Of a stretch of DNA of 64,000 nt, positions 1-12,072 are shown piece after piece. The stretch is from Undaria pinnatifida (taxonomy: Eukaryota > Sar > Phaeophyceae > Laminariales > Alariaceae): assembly GCA_012845835.1 (NCBI GenBank), contig JABAKD010000012.1, positions 8,297,973 through 8,361,972 of the forward strand. The letters run 5' to 3'. The notes under the pieces are model-generated. The model was not told where the DNA came from. It ran no database searches and saw only the letters and a list, made by a program, of their open reading frames with translations. Both the position numbers and the translations under genes were made by a program. Numbering within the stretch: position 1 is the stretch's first letter; the number at the start of each line of letters is the position of its first letter.

Positions 1-639
1 TAATCAGCTAGATACGGTGGCCATTTTAAGCCCTCCAGCTTGAGAATCTGCCAAGTTGGTGCCGAAAAAAGTGTTTGCCACTCACGTCTCCTAGTTTGAG
101 CATTTTTTTTCATGATTTGTTTGTGTTGCTTTTTCTAAAATTGTTCGAAATACAACGTGGATGGAATCGGCTAAATTTTTCTGAGCATGTACATCTTGGG
201 ACGAGGAGTAGGGACATATGCGTTTCCTTTCATGGGTCACTTTCGTTCGAAAGTTATGGACGAATTCCTGAAATATATGTAAATTTGTATGCAGAGGCAC
301 TTCGGTGGAAACTTGGCCACGCACCTCTCAATTTTTTGCAAGTTAGGACCTGAAATTTTGACACGTGATTTGAATCAAGCTAAAAAAAAAAGTGGAAGTG
401 AGACGCAAAAAAAAACAAAAAACGATGCACTTTTCCCCGCCTCAATCTTCAGCAGAAATTTTGGGCCCACCGTAGGAGGACATATATATATATATATTTT
501 TGCATCCGACTTTGAATGTGTTGCTTAGCTTGCTTGAAATCACGTGTCAAAATTTCGGATCCAAACTTCAAAAATTGGGTGTGATACTGCGATATTGTCC
601 CCATGAGGACCTCTTGCCCGGCCCAGCTCGTATATATCT
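1..639. other. gene-free AT-rich sequence
   Basis: No ORF here has recognisable domains or splice-flanked structure. There is a short TA run near 482-496 and several homopolymer A runs. I see nothing else. Confidence 0.5.
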
Positions 640-1290
640 TTCGAATTGCGTTGTATATTATCCTTTTCTGTGGCTTGGGAGGGAGAGCAGCTGGATGACA
701 TGTCTACCGCAGTACCCAACTCAGCCTCATATCCACATGTATTTGCTCATGAGCACATGTCTCTCCCTCCCTCCCTCCACTGTCTGGGTTCTACTGTGCG
801 AATTATCGGACGGCTGAGACACCGAATGATCCAAAACCATTGACTCCTCCTCAAAACTCCTCCGAGAAAACATATACCGTGATATAAACCCTCGCATGCC
901 ACTGAAAAGAAAAAGAAAACAAGTACATATACCCTCACTTATACGAGAATAGTACCTACATCCTCGTAATATCTCCGTCCCCTCACCATCGAAAGAAAAA
1001 GGGTGGGTGGGCGGGAGAAATCACGAATTATCTGGTCCAGTGAGCGACCGCTGTCCAGTTGTAAACAACAGCTCTGTCTATTCGCGTGTTCTACCAGTCT
1101 GCCAGCATCTTCCCGTGCGGTATCCACTTGGCATCTCCACAAGCGCGATCAACCAAACAATATCAGCTGCTTGTGTCAAAGTAAGCTACGTACGTACTCC
1201 GCCACAAAAACTATGAACCATAACGCCGAATTCTCTCTATGAACAACAAACAACATATTATTCTTATCGGTTCCCGATTCCAAAAAATGT
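640..1290 (-). repeat. mosaic dispersed repeat, copy 1 (segments C and B)
   Basis: Segment C (about 640-840) and segment B (about 1016-1290) recur in reverse orientation near 13205-13690; segment B also recurs near 4692-4960. Shared landmarks in B are the GACAGCGGTCGCTC block and the GGTGCTGGCAGACTGGTAGA block. C and B are in a different relative order in copy 1 and copy 3, so the family has been rearranged or is composed of separately mobile modules. Short ORFs across these copies translate to similar peptides only because the DNA is repeated. Confidence 0.8.
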
Positions 1291-1747
1291 TTCTCTTTTG
1301 TGCTTTAAATTTCGCGAAATCCGCCGCCGTCGAAGTTTTTTGCTGCGCTTCTCGGAAAGAATGGGGCTACCGCCTCGGCCTTGGTCACCCGCCACATCGC
1401 AGCTAATCGGTTGGTTGGTGTCGACTTGAAGAAAATCACGGGCTCAAGCTTCGGCGTATGACACGATCAATAGTGCTAGATGTTGCTGTCTTGACACTTT
1501 CGCACGTTATGTCTAGCTCGGTCGACATCTGCTGGTGTGTATGGCTACATCAGTATTCTAGCTTCCTTGTACACAAAAGCACATCACATGCGAGTCTGCG
1601 TCCAAAATAAAGACATCCTCGGTATAACTTGGGTTCGTCTAAATGTGGCTTTTTGTTGGACCCAGACTGATATGACACTTCCTGTGACTGCAGAAGTAGC
1701 TTCGGATGGGGTCTTACTGACACCTACCTGGCGTCAACCCCGGCCGC

Positions 1748-2086
1748 CTATGCGAGAGACTCCATCGCTCGCCGCTGCTTCTCATCGGGCCTGGAAAACG
1801 CCTCCAATACAAGGTCACTCGAGCTGTGCGCTTCCAGCAGAGCCCGCACTCTCCCCGCGAAGCGCCCGGACGCCGCCCGTCAGTGGAGGCTCGGCGCCCC
1901 TTCCACGGTGGAATCCTCGTAAACGTCGATGATATCCAGCGAGCGACGCTCCCTCGGGCCTTTGCAAATGCGGAAGTGGGTGTTGCTCGTGCATGAGACT
2001 CCGCCGTTTCCGTAAATTGTCATGGCTGACCTGTCGGGGAGGGGGCCAGGGTACGTATGAGTATTACAGCGCAAGCGAGACATCAA
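1748..2086 (-). pseudogene. decayed coding remnant, unknown protein
   Basis: On the minus strand one frame reads through about 110 codons, interrupted only by a TGA at 1880-1882, to a TAG at 1748-1750. The part after the TGA looks like a genuine helical protein end (residues such as RVRALLEAHSSSDLVLEAF), and the part before it contains ERRSLDIIDVYEDST. The region is more GC-rich than its surroundings. A single CGA-to-TGA change would explain the break. I recognise no family. It could be the 3' end of a dead gene or of a transposon ORF. Confidence 0.35.
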
Positions 2087-4103
2087 CCACTTATATATCG
2101 CCTTCCTCGCAAGTGCAAAATAATTATTGTCTTAAATTAGTCCGAATAAGTCAAATCACCTTCACCTCCACACTACTACCTAACGGACGTGATAAAAAGG
2201 CAGCCATCGTGGGGGATTTAAGGTTGGCAATATGGCGAAACAAATTGATGATGAAACACTCTTTCAAATTCGTAGAGTTTGCACGGTTCCTGCATAAAAA
2301 AAATGTAAAAAAGACCCGTTGCGTAAGGCGCCGGCTTTTTGTGCGTGGCCATCATCGTGCAGTCCTAGCGAGTCAGACGTTTTACAGGCTGGTTCAAGTA
2401 ACCCCCCCCCAAATTCTCTTCCCCACGAATACCGCTCGCAATACGTATCTAGTCAAAGAGTGGATATTTGGTATCATAGTGACCCCCATGACCAGTGGAA
2501 GAGGGTGACATGGCCATTTTTTTGTTCACCGGCCTCGGGCTATCTCTAGGAGAAAAACTCGCGATCGACCAATGACAGACCTTCACATTCAGAATTTTTT
2601 CCAGCGGGGGCGAAAAAACAAATTGCCCCGCATTTTGCACGACCTGGTTGGACGCACTCCAAGGCATGTCCGTACATTCTTCGCGCAAAAAATCGAAGAT
2701 CTGACCTGCCTGTGTTCAACATTAAGTAGAATCTAGCGAAAAAACTTGATCCCACACTGAAACCAAATAATTTGAAGGAAATCACGTATCTTACTCATTT
2801 TTACGCACAAAAGTCAAAATGTCCACGCCTTTTGTGAGAGATAGACCCTGAAATTTTGCACACGTGTTCTGAATGCGCATCCCGAGGTCTGACTCGCGGG
2901 GGTTTTCTCTTTTGTTTTGTCGCCGAAAAAATTGGGCCAAGATGGTCCACATTTTACGAAAAACTTTAAATGATTAAAAATCAGGCAAAAACAAAAACAA
3001 AACACAACAATCGGGTGAGGTCTTCGCAAGGGCACACAGAACACGTGTGCAAAATTTCACGGTCTGAATCGAAAAAACGGCGTGGATATTCGCCGGGGAA
3101 TGAATTTGGGCGTTTTAACGTGAACCAGCCTGTAACTGTCTGTCGCCAAATTTGTCCATAGGGGGGCTTATGGGAAAGAAAGGAGGAAATGTTCCAAGGC
3201 TTGCGCAGGCATTTTCGATACGGGTCGCTGTCAGTTATCGAGATTTGCAATATTTTTGTCCCATGAAGTGCCCTCTGCAGCGACGCCATCACAAGTGCTA
3301 CAGTTAGATCCTATCCGTATAAATAGGTTCATTCGAACGCTCTTGTCACGCGCTATCGAAGATTTACTTTAACCAACTCAATAAATGGAAGCATGCGAGA
3401 TACTATCCAAAAGGCCTAAAATCAGCGTCGCACGCGGCCGAAGGATACGTACGTGGCGACTAATGAACTACGAATCCCTTCCTAAAGTGTTCACCCTATC
3501 CGCCTCTACGGATTGGTGTCCCAGGTCTCGGGGTTGCCGATGCTATGCGCACTGTTGTTGCGCGTGCGTCTACCGTTCCTGCTGCGGCGCTCTGCTTCGC
3601 CAGCGGTCAAACCGACTTACAGATCAAATCACCAGAGACCACAACCACGTTAAGATTTTGTTAATTTTGGGTGGACGCTGATTGGTCAAGGGTCATAATT
3701 TCGAGATTGGAACTTACAAATTCACAATTTCCAGACCGGACTATTGCGATTGCGGTAGCAAACAGGCGAATGAGTAACATTCGCACTGCCTGTCTCCAGC
3801 CTCGACTTATTTTAACGCACGAAAACAGAGACAGTAAATATGTACACAGGTGGCCACAGTTCAAAGGAGGTCGGTTTTAAGAGATACCGAGGTAGCGCGT
3901 CAGGTAACAAATTGCGGTCGTGTCATGCAGGAAAAAAAACTCAAAAATGGCAACTGCGTGTAGACCGCGTGGTGAAAACAAGACTAGAGGATGCTACAGT
4001 AACGCAAAGGACCAAACAAGACAAAACAGCATGACACCGCGTCACATACGATTGACGAACGGGCTAGCCTGATCGGACTTGCCTGATTCTAAACCACTAA
4101 ATA
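2087..4103. other. gene-free interval
   Basis: There are only short ORFs without domain motifs, codon bias or splice-consistent borders. No repeat family could be assigned. Confidence 0.45.
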
Positions 4104-4960
4104 TGTGTATAGTTGTAATTGCCATCTTTGCCTCTGTTTTCGGGCATAATATATCTTCGTGCTCGCACCTTAACCCCAAACGCCAAAGGGGGTGGACACG
4201 ACTCGGACCCCGCGGTCACTGTCGTCGAGGTTTGCGCGCGGTGTGTCGCTCGCGGCAAGCTTTTTTAACCTTTTTGCCCGTAGGCATGGATAAGACAAGT
4301 CCCCGGGTTTCCAAATCTCCTATCCCCGGGGTTTCCGCATCTCCTATCCCCGTGAAAGGACTTACTTTTACGTACGTAAGATTTGGATGCAAACCTGATT
4401 TTTCTGCTACGAAGCCTACCACGGGAATATGTACATTTCGTTATTTTTTGTCGTGAGATATCTACTCGCACATCGCATGCCTCCCCGAAACTATGTGGTT
4501 ACCCTGTACAGAGATTACTATTTAAATACGTATGTTTGGGTGCGCTGCGCGCCTTATGTCATACGTACGGTGCGTGTATTATGCGCTTCGTGTCACGCGC
4601 GTGCCGTCCATGTTCTGTCCCCGGTTTTTCTCCTGCGAGAGGCGTTCACCTTGAGCATGACATCGCTTCTCACGCGGGAAAAAGACAAATGTTAATAGGA
4701 ATTGGGAACCGATAATAATAATATGTTGTTTGTTGTTCTAGATAGAATTCGGCGTTGTGGTTCATATTCTCTGGCGGAGTACGACGTACGTAGCTTACTT
4801 TGACAGCAGCAGCTGGCATTGTTTGGTTGATCGCGCTTGTGGGGATACCAAGTAGATACCGCACGGGACGGTGCTGGCAGACTGGTAGAACACGCGAACA
4901 GACAGAGCTGTTGTTTACAACTGGACAGCGGTCGCTCGCTGTACCTGATCATTCGTGATT
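4104..4960 (+). repeat. mosaic dispersed repeat, copy 2 (segments A and B)
   Basis: Segment A (4104-4682) matches the reverse complement of 14286-14862. Segment B (4692-4960) matches 13426-13690 in the same orientation and 1016-1290 in reverse. Landmarks are the paired TCCTATCCCCG blocks in A and the TTGTTTACAACTGGACAGCG block in B. The A-B junction present here is broken in the 13-14 kb copy, where a foldback element sits between B and the inverted A. Confidence 0.8.
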
Positions 4961-5520
4961 TCGTGATTCTCGAGTTCATCGCTAGACGGCGAATCGGGAA
5001 ATTAGCGAGAGTAAGAAGCAACATCGAAGGCAAAGCGCTTCATACGAGGCACAGGAAGCGAGCTCGGAAGCGTCGACAACGGGCCTCGCCTCGACCCGTA
5101 TGATATTACGTGCAGATACGGGTTGTTGTTTGTCTCAATCCCCGATACTGGTCGGCCGAAAGCGTATGCGTGCGTTTGGAAACGGTTCGAGCGAGTTGTG
5201 TTTTGCTTGTGCAAAAACAAACACAAACAAAAGCGACGAAATTGCAACCAATTCAACATCATGATCAAGCACATGCGCATCACAAGATCGCGGCAACGAG
5301 ATATCATCGGACTCTCCCCCCGATCGAGGCAGAGATACGATGATGCTCGTCATCGTGAAAGGGATCGTGCCTGATCGTACTCTTGGCGGCCTGGGCGTGG
5401 GTACACAACGATATTTCGAGTACATGTGGCTTATCGTATTACATTGGGACAGTTCATCAGATGAAAAATGAACAATCTTTGGTGCCAAAAATGTACTCAG
5501 TACTTGTTTTTATCGTACAT

Positions 5521-5642
5521 AGTTGTGTTTGACCACAAGGACCCGCAGAAAAATGCGTTGGATTGCTGTTGGTTGAAACATACATGGTGTGTTTGAACAC
5601 AAGGACCCGCAGACAAACGCGTTGGATTGCTGTTGGTTGAAA
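5521..5642. repeat. tandem duplication, about 63-bp unit
   Basis: Two adjacent units share the ACAAGGACCCGCAGA and GCGTTGGATTGCTGTTGG blocks with a few substitutions. Confidence 0.8.
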
Positions 5643-6029
5643 CGTCAGCGGTATTATAGCAATTCGATCACATGTAGCAGCAGGAAAAAAAGGTTACATA
5701 CAGCAGCAGGCGGTTGGTGTGTCAACTGAATTTGGCTTCACGTCACGTTGGGCGCAGACTATTTCATATATTCTGTAAGTTGACCACAAAATCCGCTCCA
5801 CATTACTGCTGTTGGGTGAGTCGCGATATTATACTGCTGTTGGGTGAGTCGTGATGTCATACTATACTTATTATTGCAATGGAGTTCATACGTTGTGGCA
5901 AGGCATCGCAAAAACATTGCACGTGTAAGGTATCGCTCATCCCGAGCAACTGGAAAATTCCTTGGTGTGTACAGATGAAAAAATTAAGATCGACGTGTAC
6001 GTGCACGATCAATATTATGTGGCATAATG

Positions 6030-6240
6030 AGCGGGTGATTCCCCATGCGGACTGCTGGGTGAGAGGTAATCTTCACAGCCAAACGATCGACTCGAGGGGT
6101 CTTGAACGCGAATACAAGTATATAATACGGCAATATGAATGAATGACTTCCCACTCGCATGGTTGGGTGAGAGAAAACCTTCACAGCCAAACACTCAAGA
6201 GGTCTTGAACGTGCATACTTGTAGATAGTCCGCCGCAAGG
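6030..6240. repeat. diverged tandem duplication, about 110-bp unit
   Basis: The order GGGTGAGAG, CTTCACAGCCAAAC, GGTCTTGAACG, ATAC occurs twice in direct orientation. Confidence 0.7.
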
Positions 6241-8717
6241 GCAGAAATTGCGTCTTGTTGGACGAAAGAAAATGAGTGGCATAATTCACAAGTCGCGGCA
6301 AGGCGACAAAATCTTACAGCGCTAAAAAAGCGGCTGGGTATACGAAGTGAAACTGTATATTCTGGCTGGTCACCTCTCGTGCGGTCGCGATGGGGCGCAG
6401 AATGTTTCAGAATGATCACATTGTTTTATCTGCTGAATAGCAGTGCGTATATGCTTGAGTTAAATAGCTGTGCTGTGTCACTGGATAATCTTGCTGGTAC
6501 TTCTCACGTGGTTGCGATGGGGCACAGATTAATATGTTCACAATGTTTCTGAATAGAATTATAAATACATATATTATCATTCTTTTTTTTCGGGATTCGG
6601 TCAGGAGTTTTTTTCGTCTCGGCCTCAGCATGCGATTGTCGGAACTGGAATTCTCGGTCAAATAGCTTCGTTCGAGCGCCGTTTTCGGGGGGTGGCTCAA
6701 ACGCCCCTTGCCCTGCCGTATCCGTTCCGCACCTGGCCGGGATCGGGTACGTGGGCTGAGCGAGACAAGCGAGAAGTGCGCAATTTTTTGTATTTTGGGC
6801 GGTATACGCCCGAGCTATTCTGTATCTTGGCATATATATGCAGAGCTTGAACGAGAAAAACATACTTGTATGGGAAAACATGTATTTCCAAGTTGGCATC
6901 ATTTCCGAATTGGTTTTTATTTCGTCCCCACCACAATTTTTTCATGGTCACACCTCGAAGCGTTTGGCCTATTGTGGACATCGTACGACTGACTGCTGTG
7001 TCGTTGCTTTTCGATATCGGATTTCAAGGTTGAATACCTTTGTTCGAGCGTTCCTTGTCTGCAAGGGGGGCCGTTCCCTACCCAACATCATTACACGGGT
7101 CCAGTGTCCGTGATGATTCTTCATCCTGGAGAGATACAACGTCATATTTTGTGGTCACAGACTGTGAGACAGAGTAAACCAAACAATCGCAATTAATCAA
7201 GGCATAAAGCAAGTAAAATGCTAGCGTACCGGGTACGAGGACATAACAAAACAGGCCAGACCATAACGAAAATAGAAAACAAACACAACGAACGGAGTCG
7301 CTTTCCAAAATCGCAGTACGAGAAACAATGTTTTGTCAGTCTTTTTCATCGCCGCTCCAAAGAGTCGTTCCGTATATATTGGTCCACGATCCACGATCCA
7401 TCTTTCAGGACCGCATAATCAATTTCCCACACTAATTCCATGTATATTTATCCCCGCAAACGAAACGTTGACGCACTTCTGAAGGTTGGTGTGATTATCA
7501 AGGCAGTGGTGTTTCGAACATTTTGTTGTGTGGTTGCAACAATTGCGCTGACTACTGACTGTTGTTGTTGCTGGTCAATGCATCGTGTGCGTCAGCAATT
7601 AATTGATGACAGTATAATAAAATATAGGGATCTTCTTGAAAATGCCATCTCGCGCTCGACAGGAATTAACCGATGATAAAGAGTAATAGGGATCTTCTTG
7701 ACAATATTTCCTGTGCGCCACAGCAATCGACGATATAGCAGTATCATCATAAATAGGCATCTTCTGCACCAATATCTCGTCGTACCTATCACTACGCATA
7801 CGCACGTCAGACGCATGTCAATTGGAAAAGAGAAAATAATAGAAAAGACAGAGAAGAAAGAAAAGGAGTATTATATTCCGATTCAAGATCACCCTGTTTC
7901 AAGCCGAAGCAGGCGTTCTTTGCTCTCATCTGTTGTGGGCAATATATATGGCTGTTAGTATGCCGGAACATGGCGAATTGACCGCTCTCCTATGTCCCGA
8001 ATGGCTTTATCATGACGCTCTGGGCACCAACTGCATAGATTCATCCCGAGGTTGAGGTTTTGGTACGAATTGCGGTCGCATGGCAATTTTTTGCCCTGCG
8101 CGAGTGGTATGCAAGAAAACCGGCGAAAACATTAGCGAGCTTAGGTTTCTGACCCAAGAAGCGACGAATGAACTCGGATTTTTCAGCGTTTTTTTCTGTG
8201 CCGCATAAGCGACAAAGAGGTGATTATTCTGGCACAGCAAGTATTCCATGATTATTCGACCATTATGCCAGTGAGTCAAAGAAGCACTGTTTTGGCCAAA
8301 TTTCAGTTTTTCTTCCACGGTTGGTTATTATGCTCGAGTCGTGCCAGTCTTAGTTCCACATATTATTATGTCATTTTTCTTTGAACACCCCATTTTTGTT
8401 TGAAATTAAGTGTGCTCGTACCCGGGGGGCCCTGAATCCTGCATACAAATGGACCTAATTCGTCCATTTATATTGCGTTTGGTGTTGGTGTTGCTGTTCA
8501 AGCGTTTCTCATCCTTATTTTGAGCGTGCTTCTCGGCACGCCAACCTAATATAGGCTCAAAATCGCTTTTTTGTGCGACGTATCATGCAAATGACTCATT
8601 GAACTGCGCTCGCATTGCAACTGCTTGCCGTATGCGAGAAGTATGCGAGAAACCTGACTTGGTCGAAATAATTGGGAGCTTATAGGGGTCAAAGCCTACC
8701 AGACAATCACGAGAAAT

Positions 8718-9270
8718 AGGCCAATGGAGTCGGGTTTGACACGCCGTGCGGGGAGGTACATCGACCCGGGAGATCATCGTTATAGTTCCCGAGTTGCTGG
8801 GGCTGTAGAGATTCGGAGGATTTCTGAACCGGGGATGGGGCCCTTTACGGAACTGCCCCTCATCGGTTGGTGAGCCTCTATCATCCACCTACTAGAGTGG
8901 GGGGCCGCTGTGGAGCTCGAACCAATCAGCGATTCTAGCCAATGGAACTGGGGTTTCCACACCGTGGGGGGCGGTGTCGACCAGAGAGAACTCGGTTTTC
9001 TTCCCCCGTGTGTCTAATTTTTGGGTTATATGGAATGACCCCTGGACCGGGGATGGGACCCTATCGTCCCCGGGTGGAGCTGGCTCTAATATATGCGAAC
9101 CCCAACCGAATAGAGATCGGCCGGTCGGTGGCATTGGGGATTTCCACAATGTGCGGGGAGGTATCAGTCCTGGTGATATATCCGTGTTCGTTCCCGGGTT
9201 GTCGGAGTTGTATATGTGTGAAAAGATTATGATTCTGGGAATGGACCCTATCTTCCCCAGGTGACGGTTA
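8718..9270. repeat. three-copy diverged tandem repeat, about 190-220 bp unit
   Basis: Each unit carries in order a GG(G)TTTCCACA/GTTTGACAC block, a GTG(C/G)GGGG-GGT block, a TCCCGAGTTG/TCCCGGGTTG-type block and a GGGGATGGG(A/G)CCC block. Units begin near 8718, 8940 and 9128. The many overlapping ORFs here come from this repeat, not from a gene. Confidence 0.65.
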
Positions 9271-9630
9271 CTTTATGTACGATCTCCGGCCAATAAGTGA
9301 CCAGTAATCAGACAAAGAGGCCGTACCAGGAATTTCTTGTTTATATTTTTGTCTAAAACTCGATCGAGCCTGAAATTCTTAACTACCAAATTCTTTGTTC
9401 AGTGCTATCGCGTACTACTTATATTCCATCGACCAGACGAGAGTGGCCTACAGCAACAAGTAGCAGCATTATCATAATAGCATTCGAGGAAATGAATGAC
9501 GAAGGCAGCAATACCGTGTTTCACGCCTAGAATACCGTCAGCAAGTCTCCCCACGATCACTATACACACACAGAGACACAGCCGGTCTGCGAGCCTCGGA
9601 TCTACATATTGTAAAACAAAAAAAAACTCA

Positions 9631-9705
9631 AGCAGCTGTGAGATCGAAGATTTTGTCGAAACTCATCTTTGCAAGCTGTGTGTGATACTCCCATCGCGCG
9701 TATTA
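9631..9705 (+). repeat. dispersed foldback-family arm, copy 1
   Basis: Contains GCTGTGAGATCGAAGATTT, CATCTTTGCAAGCTGTGTG and ATCGCGCGTATTA in order. The same order occurs at 47919-48003, 53913-53990 and 58797-58870. Confidence 0.8.
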
Positions 9706-10141
9706 TATTATGGTATCATGCATGTAGTAGCAGAAGCTTGCTCAGTGCGCGCCCGTCAGTTGCTACGTAGATAACATGCAGCAAACATTTGGCCATCCCT
9801 CTGCTGGCCCTGGATGCTTGGTTGAGTCGAAACGTCAAGAAACGCATTCGAAACGTCTCTTCGTGGCCAGTCTAGAGGGTCAGTCTGCGTGGGCTCGGAT
9901 TTTTCCGATCGAAATATATATAGATATATATATATATATATAAGATGAAGCTCGGAATCGCATTCACGCAAGAAACGGAGAAACGGAGGAAACGACAGAA
10001 GTAGTAAGTAGTCCACTGTTAGTCTATATCAATCTCTTGGCATTACTTTACGTTCTACACGCGTAGACTATGTGTTGTTTGGTAACGGTTTTTACTCTCT
10101 ATCGAATATTGAATCGAACAAGTCGAAGTGCTGCCCTGCCC

Positions 10142-10245
10142 TACCCGGAGCATGGGTGCCGGCGAATGCCGGCAACCATGCGGAGCTCTTGTAAAAACAA
10201 CAATCGCCGGCACCCATGCGGAGCCCTCGTAAAAACAACAATGGC
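10142..10245. repeat. short direct repeat
   Basis: CATGCGGAGCYCTYGTAAAA followed by ACAACAAT occurs twice with GCCGGCACCCATG sequences between. A local duplication. Confidence 0.65.
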
Positions 10246-10647
10246 ATACGTCGAAAAATGTGATTAATTAATTTCGGACCGTACAGAAGCGGAGCAGGTA
10301 CATGCATATATGTGATGACGACGTCGTGGCAAGACGACGATGGAATAGCGGTACCATTGTATTTCTCGATATGGTTTACCCTGTGTTGGTGGGAATGGTT
10401 GTCAGACAGGAAATATAAGTATTATTGCGGACACCCCTTGCGTGGTTGTGATGGGGCGCAAAAATAAATGATACTCTGAATCGAATTGACTGACTTCCTC
10501 GCTGAAACACCAGTTCGCAAACAAGGCAGTGGTAACAATCGAGCATTTTGCCTAATAAGCAAAGGTGTACATACACGACAATGATATGCGTGTGTGCCCA
10601 TGCTGGCTGCTTGAGCGGAAATAAGCAAAAGTGCGTTTATTTCCACG

Positions 10648-11928
10648 ATGAGCGGTAAGCCAAGCGGTGCGAACAACCGGTCTGGTGGCGGTAGCAGCAA
10701 CACGGGCGAACGTTCAGTCCGCCAAGCTGAAAACGCTGTGCACCGCGAGGCGGTTAACGATCGGCTTGACGCGTTCGAGGCCGGTGTGGCCGAGAACGGG
10801 GGGCGGCTCGAAAAGATTGAGGACAGTACCGCCGAGAACGGGGGGGGCGGCTCGAAAAGATTGAGGACATGCTCGGGCACCTTCAGAATATGCTGGATGA
10901 CATCCAAGCCAACCAAGACGCTGACGAGCCGATCAGTGACCAGGGGCAGCATAACGGTGCGGCTTCCGCCCGCGGTAGCATGTCGGACAAGTTATGTCTG
11001 AAGGAGAGCATCCCGGCTTGGAAGAACCTCAACCTCCGAGCGTTTTGGGTCGTTTGTGATGAGAAGCCGAAGGGGTGTGAATTGTAGAGGGTCCAGCTGC
11101 AAGGGGTATTTAAGAACACCGCCCTAGCATCTTCTGCGGTAGTGGAACAGGTCAAGGCTTTAGCCGGGCTTGATGTCACCGCATTTATTCCGCGTGGGGC
11201 GGAACCGGGCACTGCTGGCACCATCGACATCGGAAAGCAGGTCGCCATTCTGGCGAAGGTGTGGCTTCTCGTCATCGGACGGGACATTCCTTCGGTGGGG
11301 GGAAAGACGCGGGTGGAGAAGCTACGCGCGGCATTCCAGGACGGTGTCGACATGGTGACACCACACGGCGAAGGAAACCACCAAGCGATTCAAATGCCGG
11401 TCTACATGGCGAGGATAGCCCGTGTCACCAACAAAGATATCGAGGATTGGTCGGCCGCGGTTCACGACGCAGCTCTCTCCACTATGTCTAACTGGCACGA
11501 GCCGCCGGAGATCGACGAATTGCCAGGAGCGGTGGTTCCCACCTGGGCGAAGATTGGCGCCTAAATTGACTCTGGTGGGCTGGAGCACGGCGGCATTCAC
11601 AAGGAACCGGTCGTACCTCGTGAAAAAAGAGGGCGTGCGGTCAAACGTGTGCGCAGGGATGAAGACTCCGCTCAGCTTCCGTGCTTCGGTTGGGCCTCTC
11701 GGTGGGGACGCCGGTTCGAGCGAAACGGAGGTCCGTACAAGTACCGCCACGATCCGGCCGACAAATTCCGGGAACAGAAGGAAAGCGGAGGAGGCGCAAG
11801 TGGGGCCGCACGCAAGAAACCCAAGGCTGGCGTTCGCACGGTACCGAGCGTTTCCGCGTCGGGAGACGGAGACGTAAGCGGAAAAGGTGGAAGCTCTGCT
11901 AAATCGTCCAAGGGTGACGACGAATAGG
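10648..11928 (+). pseudogene. gag-like region of a YR retroelement remnant
   Basis: An ATG at 10648 opens a Gly/Ser-rich N-terminus followed by a predicted coiled-coil stretch. A duplicated GAGAACGGGGGGCGGCTC-type block (10793-10860) shifts the frame. The protein continues in a second frame (10869-11087) to a stop at about 11085. After that stop, a long uninterrupted segment in another frame (11142-11564) has a helical core typical of retroelement capsid proteins. A basic Gly/Lys-rich C-terminal segment runs to a stop near 11926. No zinc knuckle could be confirmed. The gag assignment rests on its position directly upstream of a tyrosine recombinase and on composition, not on a diagnostic motif. 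It is interrupted by at least one frameshift and two stops. Confidence 0.5.
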
Positions 11929-12072
11929 GGTGCGGGCTCCGTCAGTTGGCGGGGCCAACTTCGGCGACCGAACGAGCTCGGGTTTCAGCGGATGACGCGC
12001 AGCTTGTACGGCCGAGGTTGGCGTCGTTTTCTCAACCAGGAGCAGAACTTGGGGCAAGCGGGTGCAGATCTT

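Larger units (their letters stand above)
4961..8717. other. gene-free interval with small local duplications
   Basis: No supported gene. Two diverged local duplications are visible: a roughly 63-bp unit at 5521-5642 (ACAAGGACCCGCAGA block twice) and a roughly 110-bp unit at about 6030-6240 (CTTCACAGCCAAAC block twice). Two minus-strand ORFs at 8010-8318 and 8583-8888 share a diverged peptide block, so they are also copies of a repeat. Confidence 0.5.

Noticed and set aside
8583-9264. Several overlapping ORFs in a GC-rich stretch
   Set aside because: They arise from a three-copy tandem repeat and are not conserved in frame between copies.
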